Positions 52,970 to 62,308 of a stretch of 64,000 nt of DNA are shown here, piece after piece. Numbering within the stretch: the first letter of the stretch is position 1; every line of letters begins with the position of its first letter. The translations under genes and the position numbers were made by a program. Source of the stretch: Bradyrhizobium arachidis (GTDB lineage Bacteria; Pseudomonadota; Alphaproteobacteria; Rhizobiales; Xanthobacteraceae); NCBI RefSeq assembly GCF_024758505.1, contig NZ_CP077970.1:6014001-6078000 (forward strand). The letters run 5' to 3'. Under the pieces are notes generated by a model that was given only the letters and a program-made list of their open reading frames with translations, did no database searches and was not told the origin of the DNA.

Positions 52970-54640
52970 CTATAACGCCAAACTCGGCAGATCGAGCCCG
53001 CTGGTGCGGGCACATTCCACGGCCGTCTCATAGCCGGCATCGGCATGACGCATGACGCCTGTGGCCGGATCGTTCCACAGCACGCGTTCGAGGCGGCGCG
53101 CGGCCTCTGGCGTGCCGTCGGCGACGATGACCATGCCGGCATGCTGAGAATAACCGATTCCAACGCCGCCGCCGTGATGCAATGACACCCAGGTGGCGCC
53201 GCTCGCGCAGTTGAGCAGCGCATTGAGCAGCGGCCAGTCGGACACCGCGTCCGATCCGTCGCGCATCGCCTCGGTCTCGCGATTCGGGCTCGCGACCGAG
53301 CCGCTATCGAGGTGATCGCGCCCGATCACGACCGGTGCCTTCAATTCGCCGCGCGCGACCATCTCGTTGAAGGCGAGCCCGAGACGGTGACGGTCACCGA
53401 GGCCGACCCAGCAGATCCGCGCCGGCAGGCCCTGGAACTTGATTCGCGCCTTCGCCATGTCGAGCCAATTGTGCAGATGCGTGTCGTGCGGCATCAGTTC
53501 CTTCACCTTGGCGTCGGTGCGGAAGATGTCCTCGGGATCGCCCGACAGCGCCGCCCAGCGGAACGGGCCGACGCCGCGGCAGAACAGCGGACGGATATAG
53601 GCCGGAACGAAGCCGGGAAAATCGAACGCGTTCTTCAGCCCCATGTCCTGCGCCATCTGGCGGATGTTGTTGCCATAGTCGAGCGTCGGAATGCCCTGGG
53701 CATGGAAGTCCAGCATGGCCCGGACGTGATCAACCATGGAGCGTTTTGACGCTGCCTCGACCGCCTTGGGATCGGAAGCGCGCTTGGTCTCCCATTCGGC
53801 GAGCGTCCATCCCTTCGGCAAGTACCCGTTGATTGGATCGTGCGCGCTGGTCTGATCGGTCACGATGTCGGGCTTGACGCCACGCCGCACCAGTTCCGGG
53901 AAAATCTCGGCGGCATTGCCGAGCAGGCCGACCGAAACCGCCTTCTTCGTCTTCGCGGCATCCGCCATGATCGCGAGCGCCTCGTCGAGCGTCGCCGCCT
54001 GGCGGTCGAGATAGCCGGTGCGCAGCCGCATTTCGATGCGGCTCGGCTGGCATTCGACGGCGAGCATCGAGGCGCCGGCCATCGTCGCGGCCAGCGGCTG
54101 CGCGCCGCCCATGCCGCCGAGGCCGGCGGTCAAGATCCATTTGCCCGCGAGGCTGCCGCCATAATGGCGCCGGCCAACCTCGACGAAGGTCTCGTACGTG
54201 CCCTGCACGATGCCCTGGCTTCCGATGTAGATCCAGGAGCCCGCCGTCATCTGCCCGAACATCATCAGGCCCTGGCGATCGAGCTCGTTGAAATGATCGA
54301 GCGTCGCCCAATGCGGCACGATGTTGGAGTTCGCGATCAGCACACGCGGCGCATCCGCATGGGTGCGGAAAATGCCGACCGGCTTGCCGGATTGCACCAG
54401 CAGCGTCTGGTCGCCCTCGAGCTTGCGCAAGGACGCGACGATGCGGTCAAAACTCTCCCAGTCGCGCGCCGCACGGCCGATGCCGCCATAGACGACGAGC
54501 TCGCTCGGACGCTCGGCGACCTCGGCGTCGAGATTGTTCATGAGCATGCGCAGCGGCGCTTCGGTCAGCCAGCTCTTTGCGCTGATCTCGCTGCCGCGGG
54601 GGGCCCGGATCGCGCGGTCATTGTCCAGTCGGCGGCTCAT
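52970..54640 (-). CDS. hutU: Urocanate hydratase
   Basis: A 556-residue NAD-dependent enzyme converting urocanate to 4-imidazolone-5-propionate, second step of histidine breakdown. Conserved stretches are [27 protein letters not shown] (start region), [37 protein letters not shown]-like [13 protein letters not shown], the active-site cysteine in [13 protein letters not shown] and [19 protein letters not shown]. The ATG at 54640 overlaps the hutH stop (ATGA). The length is standard. Confidence 0.97.
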   Translation of the reverse strand: MSRRLDNDRAIRAPRGSEISAKSWLTEAPLRMLMNNLDAEVAERPSELVVYGGIGRAARDWESFDRIVASLRKLEGDQTLLVQSGKPVGIFRTHADAPRVLIANSNIVPHWATLDHFNELDRQGLMMFGQMTAGSWIYIGSQGIVQGTYETFVEVGRRHYGGSLAGKWILTAGLGGMGGAQPLAATMAGASMLAVECQPSRIEMRLRTGYLDRQAATLDEALAIMADAAKTKKAVSVGLLGNAAEIFPELVRRGVKPDIVTDQTSAHDPINGYLPKGWTLAEWETKRASDPKAVEAASKRSMVDHVRAMLDFHAQGIPTLDYGNNIRQMAQDMGLKNAFDFPGFVPAYIRPLFCRGVGPFRWAALSGDPEDIFRTDAKVKELMPHDTHLHNWLDMAKARIKFQGLPARICWVGLGDRHRLGLAFNEMVARGELKAPVVIGRDHLDSGSVASPNRETEAMRDGSDAVSDWPLLNALLNCASGATWVSLHHGGGVGIGYSQHAGMVIVADGTPEAARRLERVLWNDPATGVMRHADAGYETAVECARTSGLDLPSLAL

Positions 54641-56214
54641 GATAAAGCACCCTTTTCGGCAAGCGTCGGAAACGGATTGTCAGATAGCGTCGACAGCGCG
54701 GCGGCAGGCAATGCGCCGGCGTCGACCAGCGCAGCGGCCTTGGTGATGTCGTCGGCCATGTAGCGATCGGCGCCGAGCGCCGGCACCTGCTCGCGCAATT
54801 TTGCGATGACGGCGGCGAGCGGCGCGCTGGTCGAATGCGGCGCGCGCAGCGTGATGCCTTGCGCGGCGACCAGAAGCTCGATGCCCAGGATGGTGGCGAG
54901 ATTGTCCGCCATGTCGGACAGCCGGCGCGCGGCGTGCGCGGCCATGGAGACGTGGTCTTCCTGGTTCGCGCTGGTCGGGGTCGAATCGATCGAGCACGCC
55001 AGCGCCCGCTGCTTGTTCTCGGCGAACAGTGCGGCAGCCGTCACCTCGGCAATCATGAAGCCGGAATTGAGACCGGGCTCGGGCGTCAGGAACGGAGGCA
55101 GGCCAAAATTGAGCGCGGGATCGACCAGCGTGGCGATGCGCCGCTCGCTGATCGCGCCGATCTCGGAGAGGGCCAGCGCGATCTGATCGGCCGCGAAGGC
55201 CACCGGCTCGGCATGAAAATTACCGCCCGAGACGATCTCGCCGGTCTCGACCAGCACCAGCGGATTGTCGGTGACGGCATTGGCCTCTGTCGTCAGCGTG
55301 CGCGCAGCCTGCGTGATCAGATCGAGCGCGGCACCCGCAACCTGCGGCTGGCAGCGCAGACAATAGGGATCCTGCACGCGCTCGTCGCCGTCGAGATGCG
55401 ATTGCCTGATGTCGCTGCCATCGAGCAGTGCCATCAGGGCGCGACCTGCGGCAGCTTGCCCGGCATGTCCGCGCAACGCGTGGATCTCGGGGCGGAACGG
55501 CGCCGTCGAGGCCATGGCGGCATCGACCGACAAGGCCCCGGTCACGAGCGCCGCGCAGGCCAGACGATGGGCGCGCAGCACGCTCGCAATGGCGTAGGCC
55601 GTCGAGAATTGTGTGCCATTGATCAGCGCGAGACCTTCCTTCGGGCCCAGCGTCAACGGTGAGAGCCCTGCGGTGCTGAGCGCCTCGCGGCCGGGCACGG
55701 CCTCGCCGTCGACAAGTGCCTGCCCCTCCCCGATCATCACGGCCGTCATATGCGCAAGCGGCGCGAGATCGCCGGAGGCGCCGACCGACCCCTGCTGCGG
55801 CACCAGCGGACACACGCCGCGCGCCAGCATTTTCTGCAACTGCTCGATCACCTCGCGGCGCACGCCCGATGCACCGCGCCCGAGCGAGATGATCTTGAGC
55901 GCCATCATCAGCCGCACGATCGGCGCGGGCGTAGGCAGCCCGACGCCGCAGCAATGCGAGACGATGAGATTGCGCTGGAGAGCCGCGGTCTGGTCGGGCG
56001 CGATGCGGGTAGAGGCTAGCTTGCCAAAACCGGTGTTGATGCCATAGGCGGGAACATCCGCGCGGGCCGCTTTCGCGACGATCTGCGCGGCAGCCTCAAC
56101 CCGCGGCCAGAAGGCCGGATCGAGTTCGACGGAGCTGCCGGCAAGCACACGCGCAAAATCGTCGAGCCCGACCTTGCCGGGCACAACGACAATCGGCGCC
56201 TCCGAAGCGTTCAT
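54637..56214 (-). CDS. hutH: Histidine ammonia-lyase
   Basis: A 525-residue lyase turning histidine into urocanate and ammonia. The self-cyclising MIO triad Ala146-Ser147-Gly148 is visible in [16 protein letters not shown]. Other signatures are [34 protein letters not shown] and [13 protein letters not shown]. The ATG at 56214 overlaps the hutI stop (ATGA), and the frame upstream is a shadow of hutI. It lies in the leftward hutI-hutH-hutU operon. Confidence 0.97.
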   Translation of the reverse strand: MNASEAPIVVVPGKVGLDDFARVLAGSSVELDPAFWPRVEAAAQIVAKAARADVPAYGINTGFGKLASTRIAPDQTAALQRNLIVSHCCGVGLPTPAPIVRLMMALKIISLGRGASGVRREVIEQLQKMLARGVCPLVPQQGSVGASGDLAPLAHMTAVMIGEGQALVDGEAVPGREALSTAGLSPLTLGPKEGLALINGTQFSTAYAIASVLRAHRLACAALVTGALSVDAAMASTAPFRPEIHALRGHAGQAAAGRALMALLDGSDIRQSHLDGDERVQDPYCLRCQPQVAGAALDLITQAARTLTTEANAVTDNPLVLVETGEIVSGGNFHAEPVAFAADQIALALSEIGAISERRIATLVDPALNFGLPPFLTPEPGLNSGFMIAEVTAAALFAENKQRALACSIDSTPTSANQEDHVSMAAHAARRLSDMADNLATILGIELLVAAQGITLRAPHSTSAPLAAVIAKLREQVPALGADRYMADDITKAAALVDAGALPAAALSTLSDNPFPTLAEKGALS

Positions 56215-57425
56215 TGCCCTCTCCACACCCTTGCATGCAGCGGGTTGAAGCCGATCCGGTAGACGAGCTCGGCCGGACGCTCGATGTCCCAGATCGCGAG
56301 ATCGCACCATTTGCCCACTTCGAGCGTGCCGGTCTCGGCCAGCACACCGAGCGCACGTGCGCCTTCCCGCGTCACGCCGGCAAGGCATTCGGCCACGGTC
56401 ATGCGGAACAGCGTCGCACCCATATTCATGGCAAGCAGCAGCGAGGTCAGCGGCGAAGAGCCGGGGTTGCAGTCGGTCGCAAGCGCGATGTTGACGCCGT
56501 GGGTGCGGAACAGTTCGACCGGCGGTTTTTGGGTCTCGCGGATAAAATAGAAGGCGCCGGGCAGCAGCACCGCAACGGTCCCAGCCTTCGCCATCGCGGC
56601 GGCGCCGGCGGCGTCAGTGTGCTCGAGATGATCGGCGGATAGCGCAGAGAACTGCGCGGCGAGTGCGGCACCGCCGAGATTGGAGAGTTGATCCGCATGC
56701 AGCTTGACCGGCAGGCCGAGCGCCGTTGCCGCCTCGAACACGCGCGCCGTCTGCTCACCCGAAAACGCAATGCCTTCCATGAAGGCATCGACGGCGTCGG
56801 CAAGGCCGGCTTTCGCGATCGCCGGCAGCATCTCCCGGCACACGAGATCGATGTATCGATCCTTGTCGCCCCCGGCTTCCGGCGGCAGCGCATGCGCGCC
56901 GAGGAACGAGGTCTTGACCGTCACCTTCCGATCGCGGCCGAGCGCGCGCGCGGCGGCCAGTTGGCGCATCTCGGTCCCGGTATCGAGGCCATAACCGGAC
57001 TTGATCTCGATCGTCGTCACGCCTTCGGCAATCAGGGCGTCGAGCCGCGGCAGCGCGCCCGCGACGAGTTCGGCTTCGCCCGCCTTACGCGTCGCGGCCA
57101 CCGTCGAAACGATGCCGCCGCCCGCACGCGCGATTTCCTCGTAGCTCGCGCCCTTCAGCCGCAGCTCGAATTCATGCGCGCGGTTGCCGCCGTAGACGAG
57201 ATGGGTATGACAGTCGACGAGCCCCGGCGTGATCCACCGTCCCGCGCAATCGATCCTTTGGGGTGCATCGGCATCTGACGGGAAGTCGGCACGGGGGCCT
57301 GCAAAGACGATCCGGCCATCGCGTGCCGCGATCACGCCGTCCTCGACCGCACCGAGATCGGCCGTATCCTGTCGCATCAAAGCGAGCCGGGCATTGTGCC
57401 AGATCCGATCGAAGCGCTCTGCCAT
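56211..57425 (-). CDS. hutI: Imidazolonepropionase
   Basis: A 404-residue metal-dependent amidohydrolase that opens 4-imidazolone-5-propionate to N-formimino-L-glutamate. The metal ligands lie in [18 protein letters not shown]. Further conserved segments are [71 protein letters not shown] and [12 protein letters not shown]. It is the first gene of the leftward operon. Its start is 33 nt from the HutC-type operator, so it should respond to urocanate through HutC. Confidence 0.96.
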   Translation of the reverse strand: MAERFDRIWHNARLALMRQDTADLGAVEDGVIAARDGRIVFAGPRADFPSDADAPQRIDCAGRWITPGLVDCHTHLVYGGNRAHEFELRLKGASYEEIARAGGGIVSTVAATRKAGEAELVAGALPRLDALIAEGVTTIEIKSGYGLDTGTEMRQLAAARALGRDRKVTVKTSFLGAHALPPEAGGDKDRYIDLVCREMLPAIAKAGLADAVDAFMEGIAFSGEQTARVFEAATALGLPVKLHADQLSNLGGAALAAQFSALSADHLEHTDAAGAAAMAKAGTVAVLLPGAFYFIRETQKPPVELFRTHGVNIALATDCNPGSSPLTSLLLAMNMGATLFRMTVAECLAGVTREGARALGVLAETGTLEVGKWCDLAIWDIERPAELVYRIGFNPLHARVWRGQ

Positions 57426-57451
57426 GCGGCCTTCCCTGACGTGCCGGAAGC

Positions 57452-57477
57452 TTGACTTATATGTCTAGACATATAAT
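57452..57477. promoter_or_regulatory. Divergent hut promoter with 18-bp palindromic HutC operator
   Basis: TATATGTCTAGACATATA (57458-57475) is a perfect 18-bp palindrome centred between hutI and hutF. GntR/HutC proteins bind AT-flanked inverted repeats with a TGTxTAxACA-type core, so this is the likely operator for the HutC encoded at 58865. A TATAAT box (57472-57477) overlaps the right arm for hutF. TTGACT (57452-57457) precedes it with only 14 nt of spacing, so the exact -35 is uncertain. Occupancy would block both directions. Confidence 0.75.
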
Positions 57478-57509
57478 CGTGGCGAGGTTCTGTCCAGCCG
57501 GCATGAAAC

Positions 57510-58868
57510 ATGACGCGCCTGCATTTCACATCCGCGCTGCTGCCCTCGGGTTGGGCCGACGACGTGCGGCTCGACGTCGCGGACGGAACTATTGCTGGGA
57601 TCAAGGTCGGCGTGGCGCCTGATGGCAAGGACGAACGCCACGGGCTGGCGGTTCCCGGAATCGCGAGCCTGCACAGCCACGCATTCCAGCGCGGCATGGC
57701 GGGACTAGCGGAAACGCGCGGCGACAGCGCCGATACGTTCTGGACCTGGCGTGAGACGATGTACCGTTTTGCGCTGGCGATGACGCCTGACGACGTCGAG
57801 AGCGTGGCAACCCTGCTCTATGTCGAAATGCTCGAGCAGGGTTTTACCCGCGTCGGCGAATTCCACTACCTCCATCACGATCACGACGGCAGGCCCTATG
57901 CCGACATCGCCGAGATGGCGACGCGCATCGCGCACGCGGCCGAGACCAGCGGTATCGGACTGACCCTGCTGCCGAGCTTTTACGCGCATGGCGGCCTTGG
58001 CGGCGCAGCGCCTCATGCCGGGCAACGCCGCTTCATCTGCTCGGTCGATCTGTTCGCCAAGCTAATGGCGGCCTCGCGCAAGGCTATCGGCACGTTGCGC
58101 GGTGCCAATATCGGGATCGCCCCGCACAGCCTGCGCGCCGTGTCGCCGGACGAACTCGCCGCAATCATTCCACTCGCAGACGGCGGACCTGTTCATATCC
58201 ACGCCGCTGAGCAGACGCAGGAGGTCGAGGACTGTCTCGCCTGGTCGGGTCAGCCGCCGGTCGAATGGCTGCTTGACCATGCGCCCGTCGATCGGCGCTG
58301 GTGCCTCATTCATGCGACCCACACCACGCCGGCGGAGATCACCGCGTTTGCCGAGGCTGGCGCCGTCGCGGGCCTCTGCCCCATCACCGAAGGAAGCCTC
58401 GGCGACGGCATCTTTCCGGCACGCGAATTCGTCAGCGCCGGCGGCCGCTTCGGCGTCGGCACGGATTCCAATGTACTGGTCGGCGTCGCGGATGAGTTGC
58501 GCCAGCTCGAATATGGTCAGCGGCTGACGCATCGCGAACGCAATGTGCTATCGGGCGGCCCCGGCGTTTCGACGGGACGCGCGCTGCTCGATGGTGCGCT
58601 CGCCGGCGGCGCGCAGGCGCTGGCGCAACCGATCGTGGGGCTCGCGGTCGGCGCACGTGCCGATATCGTCACGCTCGACACCAACCATCCCTCCCTTGCC
58701 GGGCGTCGCCGCGACGCCGTGCTCGACGGCTGGATCTTTGGCACCCAGGCCGGCGCGATCGACTGCGTCTGGGCCGATGGCAAGAAGCTCGTCGAGGGCG
58801 GACAGCATCGGCTGCGCGGCACGGCGCGCGAGAGGTTCGCAACGACGGTGCGGAGGCTCGTCGCATGA
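57510..58868 (+). CDS. hutF: Formimidoylglutamate deiminase
   Basis: A 452-residue amidohydrolase converting N-formimino-L-glutamate to N-formyl-L-glutamate and ammonia. This defines the five-step histidine route that then needs a deformylase. Motifs are VPGIASLHSHAFQRGMAGLAE (metal site HxH), FHYLHHDHDG, PVHIHAAEQTQEVEDC, WCLIHATHTTPAE and GTDSNVLVGVADELRQLEYGQRL (split as GTDSNVLV and ELRQLEYGQRL). The ATG at 57510 lies 33 nt after the operator. The stop overlaps the hutC start (ATGA). Confidence 0.95.
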   Translation: MTRLHFTSALLPSGWADDVRLDVADGTIAGIKVGVAPDGKDERHGLAVPGIASLHSHAFQRGMAGLAETRGDSADTFWTWRETMYRFALAMTPDDVESVATLLYVEMLEQGFTRVGEFHYLHHDHDGRPYADIAEMATRIAHAAETSGIGLTLLPSFYAHGGLGGAAPHAGQRRFICSVDLFAKLMAASRKAIGTLRGANIGIAPHSLRAVSPDELAAIIPLADGGPVHIHAAEQTQEVEDCLAWSGQPPVEWLLDHAPVDRRWCLIHATHTTPAEITAFAEAGAVAGLCPITEGSLGDGIFPAREFVSAGGRFGVGTDSNVLVGVADELRQLEYGQRLTHRERNVLSGGPGVSTGRALLDGALAGGAQALAQPIVGLAVGARADIVTLDTNHPSLAGRRRDAVLDGWIFGTQAGAIDCVWADGKKLVEGGQHRLRGTARERFATTVRRLVA

Positions 58869-59602
58869 GCCTCAGCCTCGATCGCGACAAGGCCGCGGAC
58901 AAGCCGACGCTCTACAAGAAAATCCGGCAGGACATCGAGAGCCGCATCCTGACCGGCGAGTGGCCACCCGGCCATCGCATCCCCTTCGAGCATCAGCTGA
59001 TGGCGCGCTACGGCTGCTCGCGCATGACCGTCAACAAGGCGCTGTCGGAGCTCGCGCAGGCCGATCTGATCGAGCGCCGGCGGCGCGCCGGCAGCTTTGT
59101 GCGCCGTCCGCAACATTTGTCGGCTGTGCTCAAGATCGCTGACATCCGCGCCGAGATCACCGCACTCGGGCGCGCTTACGGTTACGAGTTGATCCGCTGC
59201 ACGCGCCGCGCGGCCAATGCCGCCGATCGCGAACGCCTCGGCGTGCGCAAGACCGGCAAGGTGATCGCGATTTCCTGCCGCCACTGCGCCGATGACGTGC
59301 CCTTCGCCGTCGAGGATCGCCTGATCGACCTTGAATCCGTGCCCGAAGCCGCCAAAGCCGATTTCGCGGCCGAGCCGCCCGGCTCCTGGCTGCTTCACCA
59401 TGTCCCATGGACCGAGGCCGAACACACGATCAGCGCTATTGTTGCAGACGACCACACGGCAGCAGCACTCGATATCGCTGTTGGCGCGCCCTGCCTCGTG
59501 ATCGATCGCCACACCTGGCGCAGCGCGCGCACGATCACCGCTGTGCGCTTGCTCTATCCCGGTGACTCCCACCGCCTCACCGCTCGCTTCAAGGGAGGCT
59601 GA
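58865..59602 (+). CDS. hutC: Histidine utilization repressor (GntR/HutC family)
   Basis: A 245-residue regulator with an N-terminal winged helix (LYKKIRQDIESRILTGEWPPG ... RYGCSRMTVNKALSELAQADL ... RRRAGSFVRRP) and a C-terminal UTRA ligand domain (about 90-240, with WTEAEHTISAIVADDHTAAALDI and the late TWRSARTITAVRLLYPGDSHRL). HutC proteins repress hut genes and are released by urocanate. It overlaps hutF, so it controls its own synthesis through the operator at 57458-57475. Confidence 0.94.
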   Translation: MSLSLDRDKAADKPTLYKKIRQDIESRILTGEWPPGHRIPFEHQLMARYGCSRMTVNKALSELAQADLIERRRRAGSFVRRPQHLSAVLKIADIRAEITALGRAYGYELIRCTRRAANAADRERLGVRKTGKVIAISCRHCADDVPFAVEDRLIDLESVPEAAKADFAAEPPGSWLLHHVPWTEAEHTISAIVADDHTAAALDIAVGAPCLVIDRHTWRSARTITAVRLLYPGDSHRLTARFKGG

Positions 59603-59724
59603 GAGACGCAAGAGTGCGGCACAGATTATGCAACAGCGGATCACACAAAACGGCGCAGACATTCGCTGACACGGAAGAAGACAAGCAGGACGACAAACCA
59701 GAGTTCGGCAAGAGGACCATCATC

Positions 59725-60669
59725 ATGCGTAGTACCAAGATCGTTGCGACAATCATTGCACTCGGCGTATCCGCCCCAGCGCTCGCCGACGACGTCAAGG
59801 TCGGCATCGGCATTTCCGGCTGGACCGGCTTTGCGCCGCTGACGCTGGCGAACCAGGCCGGCATCTTCAAGAAGAACGGGCTCGACGTCACCATCAAGAA
59901 GATCCCGCAGAAGGATCGCCATCTCGCCATCGCGTCGGGCGACATCCAGTGCGCGGCCACGACGGTCGAGACCTGGATTTCCTGGAACGCCAACGGCGTT
60001 GCGACCAAGCAGATTTTCCAGCTCGACAAGAGCTTTGGCGCCGACGGCATGGCCGTGCGCAACGACGTTGCCGCGATCAAGGATCTGAAGGGCAAGACGG
60101 TTGCGGCATCCGCGCCGGGCACCTCGCCCTATTTCGCGCTCGCCTGGATTCTGAAGAAGAACGGGCTGACGGTGAAGGACGTGACGGTCGTGAACCTCGA
60201 GCCCGCCGCAGCCGCGCAGGCCTTCGTCTCCGGTCAGAACGACGCCGCGATGACCTATGAGCCCTATCTCTCCACGGTGCGCGCCGCTCCCGACAAGGGC
60301 AAGATCATCGCCACCACGCTCGACTATCCCATGGTCATGGACACCTTTGGCTGCACGCCAAAATTCCTGAGCGAGAACCCGAAGGCCGCCCAGGCGCTCG
60401 CCAACAGCTACTTCGAGGCGCTCGACATGATCGCCAAGGACCAGGCCAAGTCCTACGAGATCATGGGCGCCGACGTGAAGCAGACCGGCGAGCAGTTCGG
60501 CAACTCGGCAAAATATCTGCGCTGGCAGGACAAGGCCGCCAACCAGAAGTTCTTCGCGAGCGAGTTCCTGACCTTCAACAAGGAAGCCGCCGACCTCCTG
60601 CTCGAGATCGGTATCATCAAGTCCGCGCCGAAGGTCGAAGACCTCTTCGACGCTAGCTTCATCAAGTAA
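59725..60669 (+). CDS. NitT/TauT-type ABC transporter substrate-binding protein
   Basis: A 314-residue periplasmic protein with a signal peptide (MRSTKIVATIIALGVSAPALA, cleaved after ALA). The NMT1/SsuA-like domain shows GISGWTGFAPLTLANQAGIFKKNGLDV, KDRHLAIASGDIQCAATTVETWISW, LKGKTVAASAPGTSPYFAL and NDAAMTYEPYLS. It supplies ligand to the permease and ATPase that follow. The ATG at 59725 has AGAGGA about nine nt upstream; the upstream open frame has no signal peptide and is discarded. The 122-nt gap after hutC holds no recognised element. The substrate is unknown; a histidine-pathway or N-acylated compound is suggested by context. Confidence 0.9.
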   Translation: MRSTKIVATIIALGVSAPALADDVKVGIGISGWTGFAPLTLANQAGIFKKNGLDVTIKKIPQKDRHLAIASGDIQCAATTVETWISWNANGVATKQIFQLDKSFGADGMAVRNDVAAIKDLKGKTVAASAPGTSPYFALAWILKKNGLTVKDVTVVNLEPAAAAQAFVSGQNDAAMTYEPYLSTVRAAPDKGKIIATTLDYPMVMDTFGCTPKFLSENPKAAQALANSYFEALDMIAKDQAKSYEIMGADVKQTGEQFGNSAKYLRWQDKAANQKFFASEFLTFNKEAADLLLEIGIIKSAPKVEDLFDASFIK

Positions 60670-60685
60670 CGCCGGCCGCGTCTTC

Positions 60686-60714
60686 GTCCTGCTTCACACT
60701 CCGTGAAGCGGGAC
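60686..60714 (+). other. Strong stem-loop after the substrate-binding-protein gene
   Basis: A 12-bp stem with one G-U pair (GTCCTGCTTCAC / GTGAAGCGGGAC) and loop ACTCC starts 17 nt after the stop codon. No U-run follows and the permease gene continues 36 nt later. It is best read as an intercistronic mRNA-stabilising hairpin that allows more binding protein than permease. Confidence 0.6.
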
Positions 60715-60749
60715 CTGCGCGTTCGATCCACGCTCTCGGAACCTCTCCC

Positions 60750-61526
60750 GTGATACGCCCCCTGGATCCTGTCACCTCTCGGCAACGCGCGGCTTATGGC
60801 CTCGCGTTCTTCATTCTTTTCGTCCTCCTCTGGTCATGGGCAACGTTCGGCGGCTACGTCTCGAAGACGTTTCTCGCCAATCCCCTGACCATGGTGCAGG
60901 AGAGTTTTGAGCTTCTCACAAAGCATGGTTTCCTGTTCGACATCGGCATGACGATCTGGCGCGTGGTCGGCGGCTTTGCGCTGGCGGCGCTCATCGCAGT
61001 ACCGATCGGCGTTTTGATGGGCGCCTACAAGCCGATCGAGGCCTTCCTCGAACCTTTCGTGTCCTTTGCGCGTTATCTGCCCGCCTCCGCCTTCATTCCG
61101 CTGTTGATCCTGTGGGCGGGCATCGGCGAACTGCAAAAGCTGCTCGTCATCTTCATCGGTGCGGTGTTCCAGATCATCCTGATGATCGCGGTCACCGTTG
61201 GCGGCACACGGCGCGACCTGGTCGAAGCCGCCTATACGCTCGGCGCCGGCGACGGCGGCATCATCCGCCGCGTGCTGCTGCCCTCCTCCGCGCCGGAGAT
61301 CGCCGAAATCCTTCGCCTGGTACTCGGCTGGGCCTGGACCTATGTCATCGTCGCCGAGTTGATCGGCTCGTCGTCCGGCATCGGCCACATGATCACCGAC
61401 AGCCAGGCGTTGCTCAACACCGGGCAGATCATTTTCGGCATCATCGTGATCGGGTTGATCGGCCTGATCTCGGACTTCCTGTTCAAGGCCTTCAACGCCT
61501 GGCTGTTCCCGTGGAAGCTCGCATGA
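60750..61526 (+). CDS. ABC transporter permease (SsuC/TauC type)
   Basis: A 258-residue inner-membrane protein with six hydrophobic segments starting at LAFFILFVLLWSWATFGG. The EAA loop that docks the ATPase reads EAAYTLGAGDGGIIRRVLLPSSAPEI. FLEPFVSFARYLPASAFIPLLILWAGIGE is typical of nitrate/sulfonate/taurine-type permeases (split as FVSFARYLPASAFIPLL). The ATG of the ATPase gene overlaps its stop (ATGA). It forms one importer with its two neighbours. Confidence 0.93.
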   Translation: MIRPLDPVTSRQRAAYGLAFFILFVLLWSWATFGGYVSKTFLANPLTMVQESFELLTKHGFLFDIGMTIWRVVGGFALAALIAVPIGVLMGAYKPIEAFLEPFVSFARYLPASAFIPLLILWAGIGELQKLLVIFIGAVFQIILMIAVTVGGTRRDLVEAAYTLGAGDGGIIRRVLLPSSAPEIAEILRLVLGWAWTYVIVAELIGSSSGIGHMITDSQALLNTGQIIFGIIVIGLIGLISDFLFKAFNAWLFPWKLA

Positions 61527-62308
61527 CGAAGCTCAGGATCGACCAGGTCTCCCGCACCTTCCCCGCCCGCGCCGGCCACGCGCCGACGCGCGCGCTCGAG
61601 CCGACCAATCTCGACGTCGGCGACAACGACTTTGTCACGATCCTCGGCCCCTCCGGGTGCGGAAAATCCACGCTGCTGCGCATCGTTGCCGGCCTCGACC
61701 GTCCGACCAGCGGGCGCGTCACGCTTGACGGGCGCGAGGTCACCGGCCCCGGCGCGGATCGCGGCATGGTGTTCCAGTCCTACACGCTGTTTCCCTGGCT
61801 CACCGTGCGCGAGAACATCGCCTTCGGGCTGCGCGAACGCGGCGTCTCGCAGGACGAGCGCCACAAAATTGCTGATGGCTTCATCAAGCAGGTCGGCTTG
61901 TCCGGCTTCGAGAACCACTGGCCAAAGCAGCTCTCCGGCGGCATGCAACAGCGCACGGCGATCGCGCGTGCGCTCGCCAACGATCCCAAGATACTTTTGC
62001 TCGACGAGCCCTTTGGCGCGCTCGACAACCAGACCCGCGCGCTGATGCAGGAGATGCTGCTCGGCATCTGGGAGCGCGACCAGAAGACCGTGCTGTTCGT
62101 CACCCACGACATCGAGGAAGCGATCTTCCTCGGCAGCCGCGTCGTCGTGATGAGCGCACGTCCCGGCCGCATCAAGGCCGATATTCGCATCGACCTGCCG
62201 CATCCGCGCTCCTACAAGATCAAGACCACGCCGGAATTCACCGCGTTGAAGGAACGGCTGGTCGAGGAAATCCGCACCGAGGCTTTGAAGGTCGCTGCCC
62301 ATGCCTGA
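61523..62308 (+). CDS. ABC transporter ATP-binding protein (SsuB/TauB type)
   Basis: A 261-residue ATPase with Walker A GPSGCGKSTLLR, Q-loop VFQSYTLFPWL, signature QLSGGMQQRTAIARAL, Walker B KILLLDEPFGALD and the switch histidine in FVTHDIEEAIFL. The ATG at 61523 overlaps the permease stop; the longer frame is a permease shadow. Its last 8 bp overlap the start of the M20 hydrolase gene, so the hydrolase probably belongs to the same transcript. Confidence 0.95.
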   Translation: MTKLRIDQVSRTFPARAGHAPTRALEPTNLDVGDNDFVTILGPSGCGKSTLLRIVAGLDRPTSGRVTLDGREVTGPGADRGMVFQSYTLFPWLTVRENIAFGLRERGVSQDERHKIADGFIKQVGLSGFENHWPKQLSGGMQQRTAIARALANDPKILLLDEPFGALDNQTRALMQEMLLGIWERDQKTVLFVTHDIEEAIFLGSRVVVMSARPGRIKADIRIDLPHPRSYKIKTTPEFTALKERLVEEIRTEALKVAAHA

